The position numbers were made by a program, and so were the translations under genes. Shown in pieces: positions 17,716 to 24,721 of a DNA stretch of 64,000 bases. Position 1 is the first letter of the stretch, and every line of letters starts with the position of its first letter. The notes beneath the pieces are model-generated. The model worked only from the letters and a program-made list of their open reading frames with translations, made no database searches and was not told the origin of the DNA. The stretch spans positions 1,034,250 through 1,098,249 of the forward strand of contig NZ_LN875035.1 of assembly GCF_001282685.1 (NCBI RefSeq). The letters run 5' to 3'. The DNA comes from Niameybacter massiliensis. GTDB taxonomy: Bacteria; Bacillota; Clostridia; Lachnospirales; Cellulosilyticaceae.

Positions 17716-17916
17716 TTATAGTTTAGTTACGTTTTCAGCTTGAGCGCCACGTGGTCCTTGAGTAATATCGAAGCTTACAGCTTGACCTTCTTCAAGAGTT
17801 TTGAAACCATCACCTTGGATAGCTGAGAAATGTACGAATACGTCATCTCCTTCTTCTCTAGCGATGAAACCAAAACCTTTTTCTGCATTAAACCATTTAA
17901 CTGTACCCTTGTTCAT
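17716..17916 (-). CDS. csp: Cold shock protein, CspA family
   Basis: A 66-residue single cold shock domain that binds single-stranded RNA and DNA and melts mRNA structure. Both RNA-binding motifs are intact: KGFGFI (RNP1) and VFVHF (RNP2), in the context [15 protein letters not shown] and [10 protein letters not shown]. Length is the normal size of the family. AGGAGGT precedes the start. The gene has its own promoter about 130 bases upstream and a long leader with a 27-bp hairpin, which suggests post-transcriptional control. Its codons are strongly biased, consistent with high expression. Confidence 0.97.
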   Translation of the reverse strand: MNKGTVKWFNAEKGFGFIAREEGDDVFVHFSAIQGDGFKTLEEGQAVSFDITQGPRGAQAENVTKL

Positions 17917-17954
17917 TATGAGTACCTCCTAATATAAATTTGACCGTAAAATAA

Positions 17955-18029
17955 AAACTTCACACATCAACAAAGATTATAACTTTCATTGACAAAGCCT
18001 TCTATAATCTCTGTTCATATGTGAAGTTT
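17955..18029 (-). promoter_or_regulatory. Long hairpin in the csp mRNA leader
   Basis: Arms 17955-17981 and 18003-18029 pair over 27 positions with three mismatches, around a 21-base loop. It lies wholly between the promoter (18056-18084) and the csp start. The descending arm is followed on the minus strand by TTTATTTT, so it could act as an attenuator as well as a thermosensitive or protein-binding element. The role is inference; the pairing is directly visible. Confidence 0.7.
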
Positions 18030-18055
18030 ATAAAATACATATTCATTACTTCTCT

Positions 18056-18084
18056 AATATAAAACATTTATACCTATTTGTCAA
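18056..18084 (-). promoter_or_regulatory. Sigma-A promoter of csp
   Basis: TTGACA (18079-18084), 17-base spacer, TATATT (18056-18061), read leftward. It lies at the 3' end of the upstream 64-residue gene, and no terminator separates them, so csp may also be reached by read-through from that gene. Confidence 0.75.
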
Positions 18085-18090
18085 GTATTC

Positions 18091-18285
18091 TTATTTTTCA
18101 TAAAGACCTTGTTCTAAAATTTTTCTTGCTAAAATTCCAATATTCACTTCTCTTGTATCCATATAAACATCTATTACACGATCTGCTAACGTAACTTCTA
18201 CGCATTCGATAGGATTTCCTTCTGCATCAAAGTTAATAATATCATAGGTTAGAATTTCTTCTTTAAGTTGTTTTAATGTAATCAT
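18091..18285 (-). CDS. Small conserved-looking protein of unknown function (64 aa)
   Basis: I do not recognise a family. The protein is acidic, with alternating short hydrophobic and charged segments (ITLKQLKEEI; VEVTLADRVIDVYMDT) and a C-terminal amphipathic helix (IGILARKILEQGL). There is no signal peptide or membrane helix. GGAG precedes ATG at normal spacing and a consensus TATAAT lies at 18316-18321 (minus strand) with a weak -35. It is divergent from the 39-residue ORF at 18419 and shares its upstream region, including the LexA-type box about 40 bases beyond the -10. Confidence 0.7.
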   Translation of the reverse strand: MITLKQLKEEILTYDIINFDAEGNPIECVEVTLADRVIDVYMDTREVNIGILARKILEQGLYEK

Positions 18286-18357
18286 TATTTACTCCTTTAT
18301 TTATACTCTACGTTTATTATAACAGAAATTTATCATTTATTGTCTAAAAAAACTATA

Positions 18358-18384
18358 GAACATTTGTTCTTTTTGTAGTATAAT
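18358..18384 (+). promoter_or_regulatory. LexA-type SOS box overlapping a promoter
   Basis: GAACATTTGTTC (18358-18369) is a perfect GAAC-N4-GTTC palindrome, extended by one more pair to AGAACATTTGTTCT. It is the Gram-positive LexA (DinR) consensus. It lies where the -35 box should be for TATAAT at 18379-18384. Repressor binding there would block the rightward promoter that serves the 39-residue ORF. The match to the established operator is direct; control by LexA is inference. Confidence 0.7.
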
Positions 18385-18418
18385 GTCTTTAACATTAAGT
18401 TTAAAGGAGAGTTTAATC

Positions 18419-18538
18419 ATGAGTGTATCGGGAAATATTCGTGAAGTCTTAAAGCAAATTGAACTACTAATTAGAATCTATGGCAATGCCTCATTAACTG
18501 AAATCCAACAATCTGTCTATAGCGTACGCAATAAATAG
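18419..18538 (+). CDS. Putative SOS-regulated small protein (39 aa)
   Basis: An ORF of 39 codons with AAAGGAG nine bases before ATG, its own promoter and its own terminator at 18556. The predicted peptide begins MSVSGNIREVLKQIELLIRI and ends YSVRNK; it is soluble, likely helical, and has no cysteine or membrane helix. I recognise no family. The arrangement promoter-LexA box-short ORF-terminator resembles SOS-induced small effectors, such as division inhibitors or mutagenesis regulators, but no sequence similarity to YneA or others is claimed. Complete expression signals argue that it is a real gene. Confidence 0.65.
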   Translation: MSVSGNIREVLKQIELLIRIYGNASLTEIQQSVYSVRNK

Positions 18539-18555
18539 TTTTTTATACATATTTT

Positions 18556-18582
18556 AAGGAGGTGACCAGTCACCTCCTTTTT
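18556..18582. terminator. Bidirectional terminator between the 39-aa ORF and oleate hydratase gene
   Basis: Stem AAGGAGGTGAC / GTCACCTCCTT with TTTTT on the rightward side. It closes the small rightward unit and lies just after the stop of the leftward oleate hydratase gene. Confidence 0.8.
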
Positions 18583-18584
18583 GA

Positions 18585-20384
18585 TTATCTATATGAAGTT
18601 TTTAATGCTTCTTTTAATACTTTAGGATCTTTTTTGTATGGGGTTACAGGACAAATTTGTTGATTAGTTATATTAAGTAATGTATAAACAGCCATACGTG
18701 CTGCTCTTACTGAATATTCTTCTGTAAAGACCATATCCTCTGGTATCTCTACAAATTGACTAATCATCGCAAAGTTTGTTGAACCTTCTGGTACAACATG
18801 TGGTCTATCTGTCATTTTTCTTGGTTGGAATTGTGAAACAATGTATGGCATCATACATGGAATAACATTAACAACCGTATCGAGAATTTCATCTTGCTCA
18901 TCTTCAAAATGTAAATGATGTAGAAGTTCTATAAGAATTTCTTTACCGGTACATTCTCTCATTGGCTTTTTCACATAGTCTCCTATTTGATCTGTATAAA
19001 GCCCATATCCCCAGAAAATAGTTGTATCTAGTGGTTGACCTTTAAAGTGAGGTTGAGCTGCTACTACAATACTCATAAGCCAATTAGAATCTTTGAATGT
19101 CATGAGTGCTCCACTACCTGGAACATTACCTGAGAATTGCTCTATTTTCTTAAGAAGCTTATTCCCTTTACAAGTCACAGTGAAGCTTTCCCAATTTGTT
19201 TCTTCTGGATAATTAAAGAAAGGTTCTGGATTTCCTAATAAGCCTGGTTTCTTTCTTGCAACTTTTGCCCATAGTTCACCTGATATTGGTTTTTCTGGAT
19301 CATACGTTGCTGGTGTATTGAAATCACCAAGTCTTGCATTATCTGTCATACAACCATTGGTCATAATACATATATCTGTAGATTTAAGAGTTATCACCTT
19401 TTCTCCTTCTTCATCTTCGATATGAATAGCATTAGCTGTAATAGTATCTCCCTCAGCGAAATCAATATCTGTAACCGTTGCATTAATACTAAAGTCAACA
19501 CCGTAGTGATCTAGATACGCTTTAAGAGGAAGAATCACTGATTCATATTGGTTATATGGTGTTCTTGTTACCCCTTCTAAAGTTTCTATGCGTGAGAATT
19601 CAAAAATCATACGTTCCATATAACGTTTGAACTCAAATAAACTTGACCATTTTTGGAATGCGAAGGTTGTTTGCCACATATACCAGAAGTTAGTTGTGAA
19701 GAAATGAGGTGTATGACTAAACCATTGTTCAATAGTCATATCATCTAATTTTTCCTCTGGTGTAATCATTAATTTACCAAGTGCCAAACGATCTGCTTGA
19801 TTAAATCCCATACTTTTAACATCTAAAATATGTCCATTTTTATCTATTAATCTAGCTTGGGCATGTGTTGGATGAAGATGGTCAAAGTTAAGTATTTCTT
19901 CTGTTACGCTCATTCCTGGCATATCTAAAGATGGAATTGAAGAGAAAAGTTCCCAGAAGTTTTCATAGGTTTCCTCATTAAGCATACGTCCACCACGGCA
20001 TACAAACCCTTGACTCACATCACCTGCTCCGTCATTACTTCCGCCTAAAATATGCATACCCTCTATAATATGAATATTTTCTCCTTTAAAACCACAATCT
20101 CTTATAAGATATGCGGCTCCTGCTAAGCTTCCTAAACCTCCCCCTACAAAGTAAACTTGTCTATCCGTATATTCATAAGGTAAGTGTTTAAGAGGTGCTA
20201 CTTGTGCAACACCTTTTTTACATTGTGGTTTATTCTTCATACTTATGGTTGCAATAGCCGCTGCTCCTACTGCTGTCCCTACTAACCACCATGCTATATG
20301 ATTATTTTTTTTAACATGTTCTGGCTTCTTAAAAGGAAATTGCTTAATCATTTTTGTAGCTTTTTTTACTGTTCTTTTTTTCAT
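18585..20384 (-). CDS. ohyA: Oleate hydratase (MCRA family) with N-terminal membrane anchor
   Basis: A 599-residue FAD-dependent hydratase that adds water to the cis-9 double bond of unsaturated fatty acids such as oleate, giving 10-hydroxy acids; in gut anaerobes this detoxifies host or dietary fatty acids. The FAD-binding motif VYFVGGGLGSLAGAAYL starts near residue 78, followed by IIEGMHILGGSNDGAG, CRGGRMLNEETYENFWELF and the later CIMTNGCMTDNARLGD. All are typical of the family. Unusually, the first 75 residues carry a basic stretch and one transmembrane helix (about residues 29-49, WWLVGTAVGAAAIATI), so the enzyme may sit on the membrane. Monocistronic. Confidence 0.93.
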   Translation of the reverse strand: MKKRTVKKATKMIKQFPFKKPEHVKKNNHIAWWLVGTAVGAAAIATISMKNKPQCKKGVAQVAPLKHLPYEYTDRQVYFVGGGLGSLAGAAYLIRDCGFKGENIHIIEGMHILGGSNDGAGDVSQGFVCRGGRMLNEETYENFWELFSSIPSLDMPGMSVTEEILNFDHLHPTHAQARLIDKNGHILDVKSMGFNQADRLALGKLMITPEEKLDDMTIEQWFSHTPHFFTTNFWYMWQTTFAFQKWSSLFEFKRYMERMIFEFSRIETLEGVTRTPYNQYESVILPLKAYLDHYGVDFSINATVTDIDFAEGDTITANAIHIEDEEGEKVITLKSTDICIMTNGCMTDNARLGDFNTPATYDPEKPISGELWAKVARKKPGLLGNPEPFFNYPEETNWESFTVTCKGNKLLKKIEQFSGNVPGSGALMTFKDSNWLMSIVVAAQPHFKGQPLDTTIFWGYGLYTDQIGDYVKKPMRECTGKEILIELLHHLHFEDEQDEILDTVVNVIPCMMPYIVSQFQPRKMTDRPHVVPEGSTNFAMISQFVEIPEDMVFTEEYSVRAARMAVYTLLNITNQQICPVTPYKKDPKVLKEALKTSYR

Positions 20385-20496
20385 CTTATTTTCTGCCTCC
20401 TAAATTTTATTCAGCTATAGATTAGGTTAGGCAAAGTTATCTATTCTTATACAAATATCTTACAAATAAATTTTATATTAACCTCAAAATTAAACT

Positions 20497-20534
20497 AAGA
20501 TTAAGCGTCAATCAAATAATTGGCGCTTAATCTT
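20497..20534 (-). terminator. Terminator of the cstA gene
   Basis: Stem AAGATTAAGCGTCAAT / ATTGGCGCTTAATCTT with a 6-base loop, six bases after the cstA stop codon. The T tract is weak, but the stem is long. Confidence 0.65.
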
Positions 20535-20539
20535 TATAT

Positions 20540-22237
20540 TTATTCCACTAACGTTGTATGGTCTGTAGAAACTTCTTTTTCAAAAAGCTTATTAAATCCT
20601 TGAATAGCAACAATAATGCCTAATATAAAAAGTGCAATTGCAAAAGCAAGCTGAAGTATATCTCCTCCTATAGTTTGAGATACTCCATCAATTAATGCCA
20701 TTCCTTTTCCGTAGATTGTTAATGTAAGCGCTGTTAATGTTACGCCCAACATAGCCACCATTGGCCCCCAAAGCATAAATCCTTTGCGGTTAGTCTTTTT
20801 GAGAAATACTGCACAAGCAATGAGAGCTAATGCAGAAAGTAACTGATTCGCTGAACCAAAAAGTGGCCAAATAGATGCATACCCTACCTTTGCTAATGCA
20901 TATGCCACAATAAGTGTAGCGGCTGTTGCAAAATATTTATTTGTTACAACCTTAAGAAAAGGATTCATTTTTTCATCATCTACCGTTGAATCAAGGAAGA
21001 ACTCTTGGAATGCTAAACGTCCTACACGTGCCACACTATCTAATGAAGTAAGTGCAAAAGCTGAAACCGCAAGTGTAATAATCGTTCTTGATATATGCTC
21101 TGGTATCATAAGTTTACTTAAAAATGTAGCAACTGCTCCTGCAAAAATTTGTGGTTGTGTCATATCTGTTGGCACTGCACCATCAGTTGCTAAGAATCCA
21201 ACTGCAATCAGTGCAATAATAGCTAACATTGATTCCATAAGCATTGCTCCAAAAGATACAGGTAACATATCTTTCTCATTTTTAATTTGTTTTGACGCTG
21301 TTCCTGAAGATACAAGAGCATGAAACCCTGATACTGCCCCACAAGCAATGGTTACAAATAAATAAGGAAACATACTATTACCATCAATAACCCAACCATT
21401 AAATGCATTAAGATGAATTTCTGGATTAAATAAAATAACTCCTATTACTGCAGCCCCTATCATAGCTACAAGTAGGAAACTATTAAGATAATCTCGTGGT
21501 TGCAAAAGTGCCCATACAGGAACAATAGAAGCAATAGCAATATAGATAAAAACTAAAATATGCCAAAATCCTGTTGTACAATATACTGGTACAGTTAATC
21601 CTACTACAATACATCCTACAAGTAATACAAGGGCAACGATTGTATTAACCGTTGTACTTTGCTTGCCATACTTCAAAAACATCCCCAATGCTACTGCTGC
21701 CATAATAAAAAGAATACTTGTCATAGCAACAGCTCCATTTGCTTCTATTGTAGTCCCTTCAGTACTAAATCCATTAAAAGTTTTAGCCACAACATCTGCA
21801 AATGCTGCAATTACCAAAATAGAAAACAACCATGTAAATAATAAGAAAAGTCTCTTTCCTGTCTTACCTATGTATAACTCAATAATATATCCTATGGTAC
21901 GTCCTTTATTTTTGACTGAAGCATACATGGCTGCAAAATCTTGCACAGCTCCAAAGAATACACCCCCTATTAAAATCCACAACAATACAGGTACCCAACC
22001 AAAAATAGCCGCTTGTATCGGACCATTAATGGGTCCAGCTCCTGCTATAGATGCAAATTGATGTCCAAATACAACACCTGTATCTGCTGGTACATAATCC
22101 ACTCCATCATTCATTTCATATGCTGGTGTTTTGGCCTTAGGATCTATCCCCCATGATTTTGCAAGATACCTTCCGTATAAAAGATATGCCCCCCCAAGTA
22201 CAACAATTGCAATAATCATCATCGTTAATCCATTCAT
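20540..22237 (-). CDS. cstA: CstA-family pyruvate/peptide transporter
   Basis: A 565-residue integral membrane protein with about 15 hydrophobic helices, homologous to E. coli CstA and BtsT. Those proteins import pyruvate and were first linked to peptide use during carbon starvation. Signatures are YVPADTGVVFGHQFASIAGAGPINGP near the N terminus, GGVFFGAVQDFAAMYAS, and ACGAVSGFHALVSSGTASKQI. It is shorter than E. coli CstA (about 700), as is usual for the short form. The frame opens at 22300, but that stretch is the leader terminator; ATG 22237 follows GGGAGTGAG and begins the first membrane helix. Expression is controlled by the T-box leader. Confidence 0.92.
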   Translation of the reverse strand: MNGLTMMIIAIVVLGGAYLLYGRYLAKSWGIDPKAKTPAYEMNDGVDYVPADTGVVFGHQFASIAGAGPINGPIQAAIFGWVPVLLWILIGGVFFGAVQDFAAMYASVKNKGRTIGYIIELYIGKTGKRLFLLFTWLFSILVIAAFADVVAKTFNGFSTEGTTIEANGAVAMTSILFIMAAVALGMFLKYGKQSTTVNTIVALVLLVGCIVVGLTVPVYCTTGFWHILVFIYIAIASIVPVWALLQPRDYLNSFLLVAMIGAAVIGVILFNPEIHLNAFNGWVIDGNSMFPYLFVTIACGAVSGFHALVSSGTASKQIKNEKDMLPVSFGAMLMESMLAIIALIAVGFLATDGAVPTDMTQPQIFAGAVATFLSKLMIPEHISRTIITLAVSAFALTSLDSVARVGRLAFQEFFLDSTVDDEKMNPFLKVVTNKYFATAATLIVAYALAKVGYASIWPLFGSANQLLSALALIACAVFLKKTNRKGFMLWGPMVAMLGVTLTALTLTIYGKGMALIDGVSQTIGGDILQLAFAIALFILGIIVAIQGFNKLFEKEVSTDHTTLVE

Positions 22238-22271
22238 TTTACTCACTCCCTTTATCAGATTAAAACAGAAT

Positions 22272-22534
22272 AAATAAAAAAGCCCCGTCTCTTTTCTCAT
22301 ATAGAAAAGAGACGAAGCTTAACTCCGCGGTACCACTCTCATTCACATACTTTAATAGTATGGCCCTTAAATCCTTGTTAACGGAAGGCACCCGGTTCCC
22401 CTACTTAATCATTCAGTTCACAGCTCACAGGTGAGAGTCTCTAGTTACTCCATCGTCTTTCACCTACCGACGACTCTCTAAAGGTAGCAAACTACACACT
22501 ATATCCTGATCACAGCCCTATTTATTCTGTATTT
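22272..22534 (-). promoter_or_regulatory. T-box riboswitch leader of cstA
   Basis: On the minus strand the leader contains the T-box GAGTGGTACCGCGG (22325-22340 region), preceded by Stem I features (AGAGAG and GGTAGGTGAAAG blocks), and followed by an antiterminator/terminator pair. The terminator is GTCTCTTTTCT / AGAAAAGAGAC then GGGGCTTTTTT (22272-22317). T-boxes sense uncharged tRNA. The likely specifier region is around 22413-22421 (GTGAACTGA); CTG (Leu) is the best placed triplet, but I cannot fold it reliably and Thr (ACT) is possible. The T-box class is certain; the amino acid is not. Confidence 0.93.
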
Positions 22535-22540
22535 TTAATA

Positions 22541-22569
22541 ATAGTACCATCCCGTTTCACTACTGTCAA
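22541..22569 (-). promoter_or_regulatory. Sigma-A promoter of the T-box/cstA transcript
   Basis: TTGACA (22564-22569), 17 bases, TACTAT (22541-22546), read leftward. The predicted start near 22534 coincides with the beginning of the T-box leader. Confidence 0.8.
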
Positions 22570-22902
22570 TAAAATATTTTAATTTTTATAATTTTCATTG
22601 TATATTTATTAATATTTCTCTTTATTCATTCATACTTATAAATATTATATTTTAACTAACTTAATCACTAAATCAACATAACTTACTCAATCATTATTTA
22701 TTTATTTTTATACACTTATAATTTTAATCTTAATTTCTCATATCTAATTATTTTTTCTTTATTTATCCAACTTATATAGATAACATAACTTCCTCTTTTT
22801 GCTTTTCACTAATATGAATGTTTTTCACCTAATATGAGGCATATTATGAATATCATGCAATTAAATTGACTGAAATTTTTCAACTTGAAAGGATGCTACA
22901 TC
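22570..22902. other. AT-rich intergenic region before the ArsB/NhaD-type gene
   Basis: About 330 bases without a credible gene. Near its right end are a 7-bp inverted repeat TAATATG-AGG-CATATTA (22830-22846) and two similar direct elements, TCACTAATATGA and TCACCTAATATGA (22807-22836), which could be a regulator site for the gene at 22903. No convincing -35/-10 pair is visible. The rest is low-complexity A/T sequence. Confidence 0.5.
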
Positions 22903-24171
22903 ATGAATTCGACCCAAATTTTTGCAATCCTTATCTTTCTTGTGGTCATGTTCTTTATTATGACAGAAAAAATTGACCGTACTGTAGCTGCTATGGGTGG
23001 GGCAATCATTATGGTTCTCTTTAAGATCATTCCACATGATAAAATTATTGGATATATTGACTTTAATACAATTGGTGTATTAATAGGAATGATGCTTGTT
23101 GTTTCAGTGGTAAAAAACTCAGGATTATTTGAGTATATTGCCATTTTTACAGCAAAAAAAGCCAAGGGAGATGCTTGGAAAATCCTCTTAAGCTTTGCTC
23201 TTATTACGGCCTTTTTATCTGCAACACTTGATAATGTCACAACAGTTCTTCTTATTGGACCTATGACTTTAGTTATCACACAGATTCTAGAACTCAACCC
23301 TATTCCTTTTCTTATAACGGAAATTCTAGCTTCTAATATTGGTGGCACTGCAACACTTATTGGTGATCCTCCTAACATTATGATTGGTAGTGCTGCTGGT
23401 TTAGGTTTTAATGACTTTTTAACACATACTGCCCCTATTGCAGTTGTGATTTTAATTGTTACACTTACTATCTTATACTTTTTATACCGCAACCATCTTA
23501 TTGTAGATGATAAACATAAGACTGAGATTCTTTCTTTAGATGAGAAAAAGACCATTAAAGATAAAACTTTATTAATCAAGAGCTTAGTAGTTATGGCATT
23601 TATACTCATTGGTTTTATCACACACCAAAGTTTTCATATGGAGTCTAGTACAGTTGCACTTACTGGTGCGGTTGTCCTTTTACTCATAGGTAAACAAGAT
23701 GTGGAAGAAATTATTGGTAGTATTGAATGGGCCACAATTGCCTTTTTTGTCAGCCTTTTTGTTCTTGTAGGTGGTTTAGAACAAGTTGGTATCATCCATG
23801 CTCTTGCGAATACATTAATTGAACTTACCGCTGGTCGTACTACTATGACTATGATTGTACTTCTTTGGCTTTCTGCTATTGTTTCTTCATTCCTTGATAA
23901 CATTCCTTTTGTGGCAACCCTTATTCCACTTGTCCTAACAATGGGTGCTCAAGGTATTGATATCACACCATTATGGTGGGCTATTTCTTTAGGTGCTTGT
24001 CTAGGAGGAAATGGTACACTCATTGGTGCTTCAGCTAACGTAGTACTTGCTAATATTGGTGAAAAAAATGGTTACAAAATAACTTTTGGTAAATATTTCA
24101 AAACAGGTTTTCCTTTAATGTTACTTTCTATAGGCATTGCAACTATTTATTTACTTTTAATTTTCCGCTAA
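22903..24171 (+). CDS. ArsB/NhaD (SLC13-like) superfamily permease
   Basis: A 422-residue ion or anion transporter with about 11 membrane helices. The diagnostic repeated segments are present: LDNVTTVLLIGPMTLVI with ASNIGGTATLIGDPPNIMIGS in the first half, and FLDNIPFVATLIPLV with GACLGGNGTLIGASANVVLA in the second. This is the P-permease/ArsB/NhaD group; members move arsenite, Na+ or dicarboxylates, so the substrate is open. No ars genes are nearby. ATG 22903 follows GAAAGGA; an upstream in-frame TTG at 22885 overlaps that binding site and was rejected. Probably cotranscribed with the gene at 24211. Confidence 0.88.
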   Translation: MNSTQIFAILIFLVVMFFIMTEKIDRTVAAMGGAIIMVLFKIIPHDKIIGYIDFNTIGVLIGMMLVVSVVKNSGLFEYIAIFTAKKAKGDAWKILLSFALITAFLSATLDNVTTVLLIGPMTLVITQILELNPIPFLITEILASNIGGTATLIGDPPNIMIGSAAGLGFNDFLTHTAPIAVVILIVTLTILYFLYRNHLIVDDKHKTEILSLDEKKTIKDKTLLIKSLVVMAFILIGFITHQSFHMESSTVALTGAVVLLLIGKQDVEEIIGSIEWATIAFFVSLFVLVGGLEQVGIIHALANTLIELTAGRTTMTMIVLLWLSAIVSSFLDNIPFVATLIPLVLTMGAQGIDITPLWWAISLGACLGGNGTLIGASANVVLANIGEKNGYKITFGKYFKTGFPLMLLSIGIATIYLLLIFR

Positions 24172-24210
24172 ATAGTAACTAAATCTACACATAAGGAGAG
24201 TGCTCATTCT

Positions 24211-24669
24211 ATGAATGCAAATACAGTGAAAGGCGATACCATAGAGGCTAGGCTACGTTGTCTCGGTGCAAATGACGTTCAACAAGTTCAAGGTACTTTA
24301 TACTTTGTAACTTTTGATATATCAGATTGTGAAGTCTCTTATACCTATAATATCAATGCTAAAAATAAGTATTTTCTTCAACGTATTAAACCCTATCCCA
24401 TTCCTGAAGGAATTTTTTCTAATGAAGGACAAGTTGTAGAATTTATTAAACGTGATCTAATAAAATTTGAAAATGCTCATCATAGCCATAACTTTTCTAA
24501 GTTTGTCGAAGTGACTCAAATGATTCAAACAACCACTAAAGAAATGGAAACCTTCTTTCTAAATTATAATGTTGATAAAGAGTGCCTAGATCAACTTCTA
24601 GAAGATCTTGAGACCATTCAAAGAACCATTCGCAACGCTAAATCACGTAGTGAACACATCATTGTATAA
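24211..24669 (+). CDS. Uncharacterised cytoplasmic protein (152 aa)
   Basis: Not recognised. The first 95 residues look like a mixed alpha/beta fold (LYFVTFDISDCEVSYTYNIN; YFLQRIKPYPIPEGIF); the last 55 form a charged helical region with coiled-coil character. There is no signal peptide or membrane helix. AAGGAGAG precedes the start, and it begins 39 bases after the permease gene with no terminator between, followed by a strong terminator, so it is likely the second gene of the transporter operon. A role in regulating or accompanying the permease is inference from position only. Confidence 0.75.
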   Translation: MNANTVKGDTIEARLRCLGANDVQQVQGTLYFVTFDISDCEVSYTYNINAKNKYFLQRIKPYPIPEGIFSNEGQVVEFIKRDLIKFENAHHSHNFSKFVEVTQMIQTTTKEMETFFLNYNVDKECLDQLLEDLETIQRTIRNAKSRSEHIIV

Positions 24670-24710
24670 AAAATAGGTCCTAGCTTATTTATAAAGCTAG
24701 GACCTATTTT
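24670..24710. terminator. Bidirectional terminator
   Basis: Stem AAAATAGGTCCTAGCTT / AAGCTAGGACCTATTTT with a 7-base loop; ends the rightward permease operon and the leftward nucleotidase gene. Confidence 0.9.
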
Positions 24711-24721
24711 TATTTTCTATA

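Noticed and set aside
17982-18010. TTGACA and TATAAT inside the csp leader hairpin
   Set aside because: They are only eight bases apart and belong to the loop and arm; the well-spaced promoter is at 18056-18084.
22238-22300. A 21-residue N-terminal extension of CstA
   Set aside because: It is the T-box terminator hairpin read as protein; the ATG at 22237 has a good ribosome binding site.
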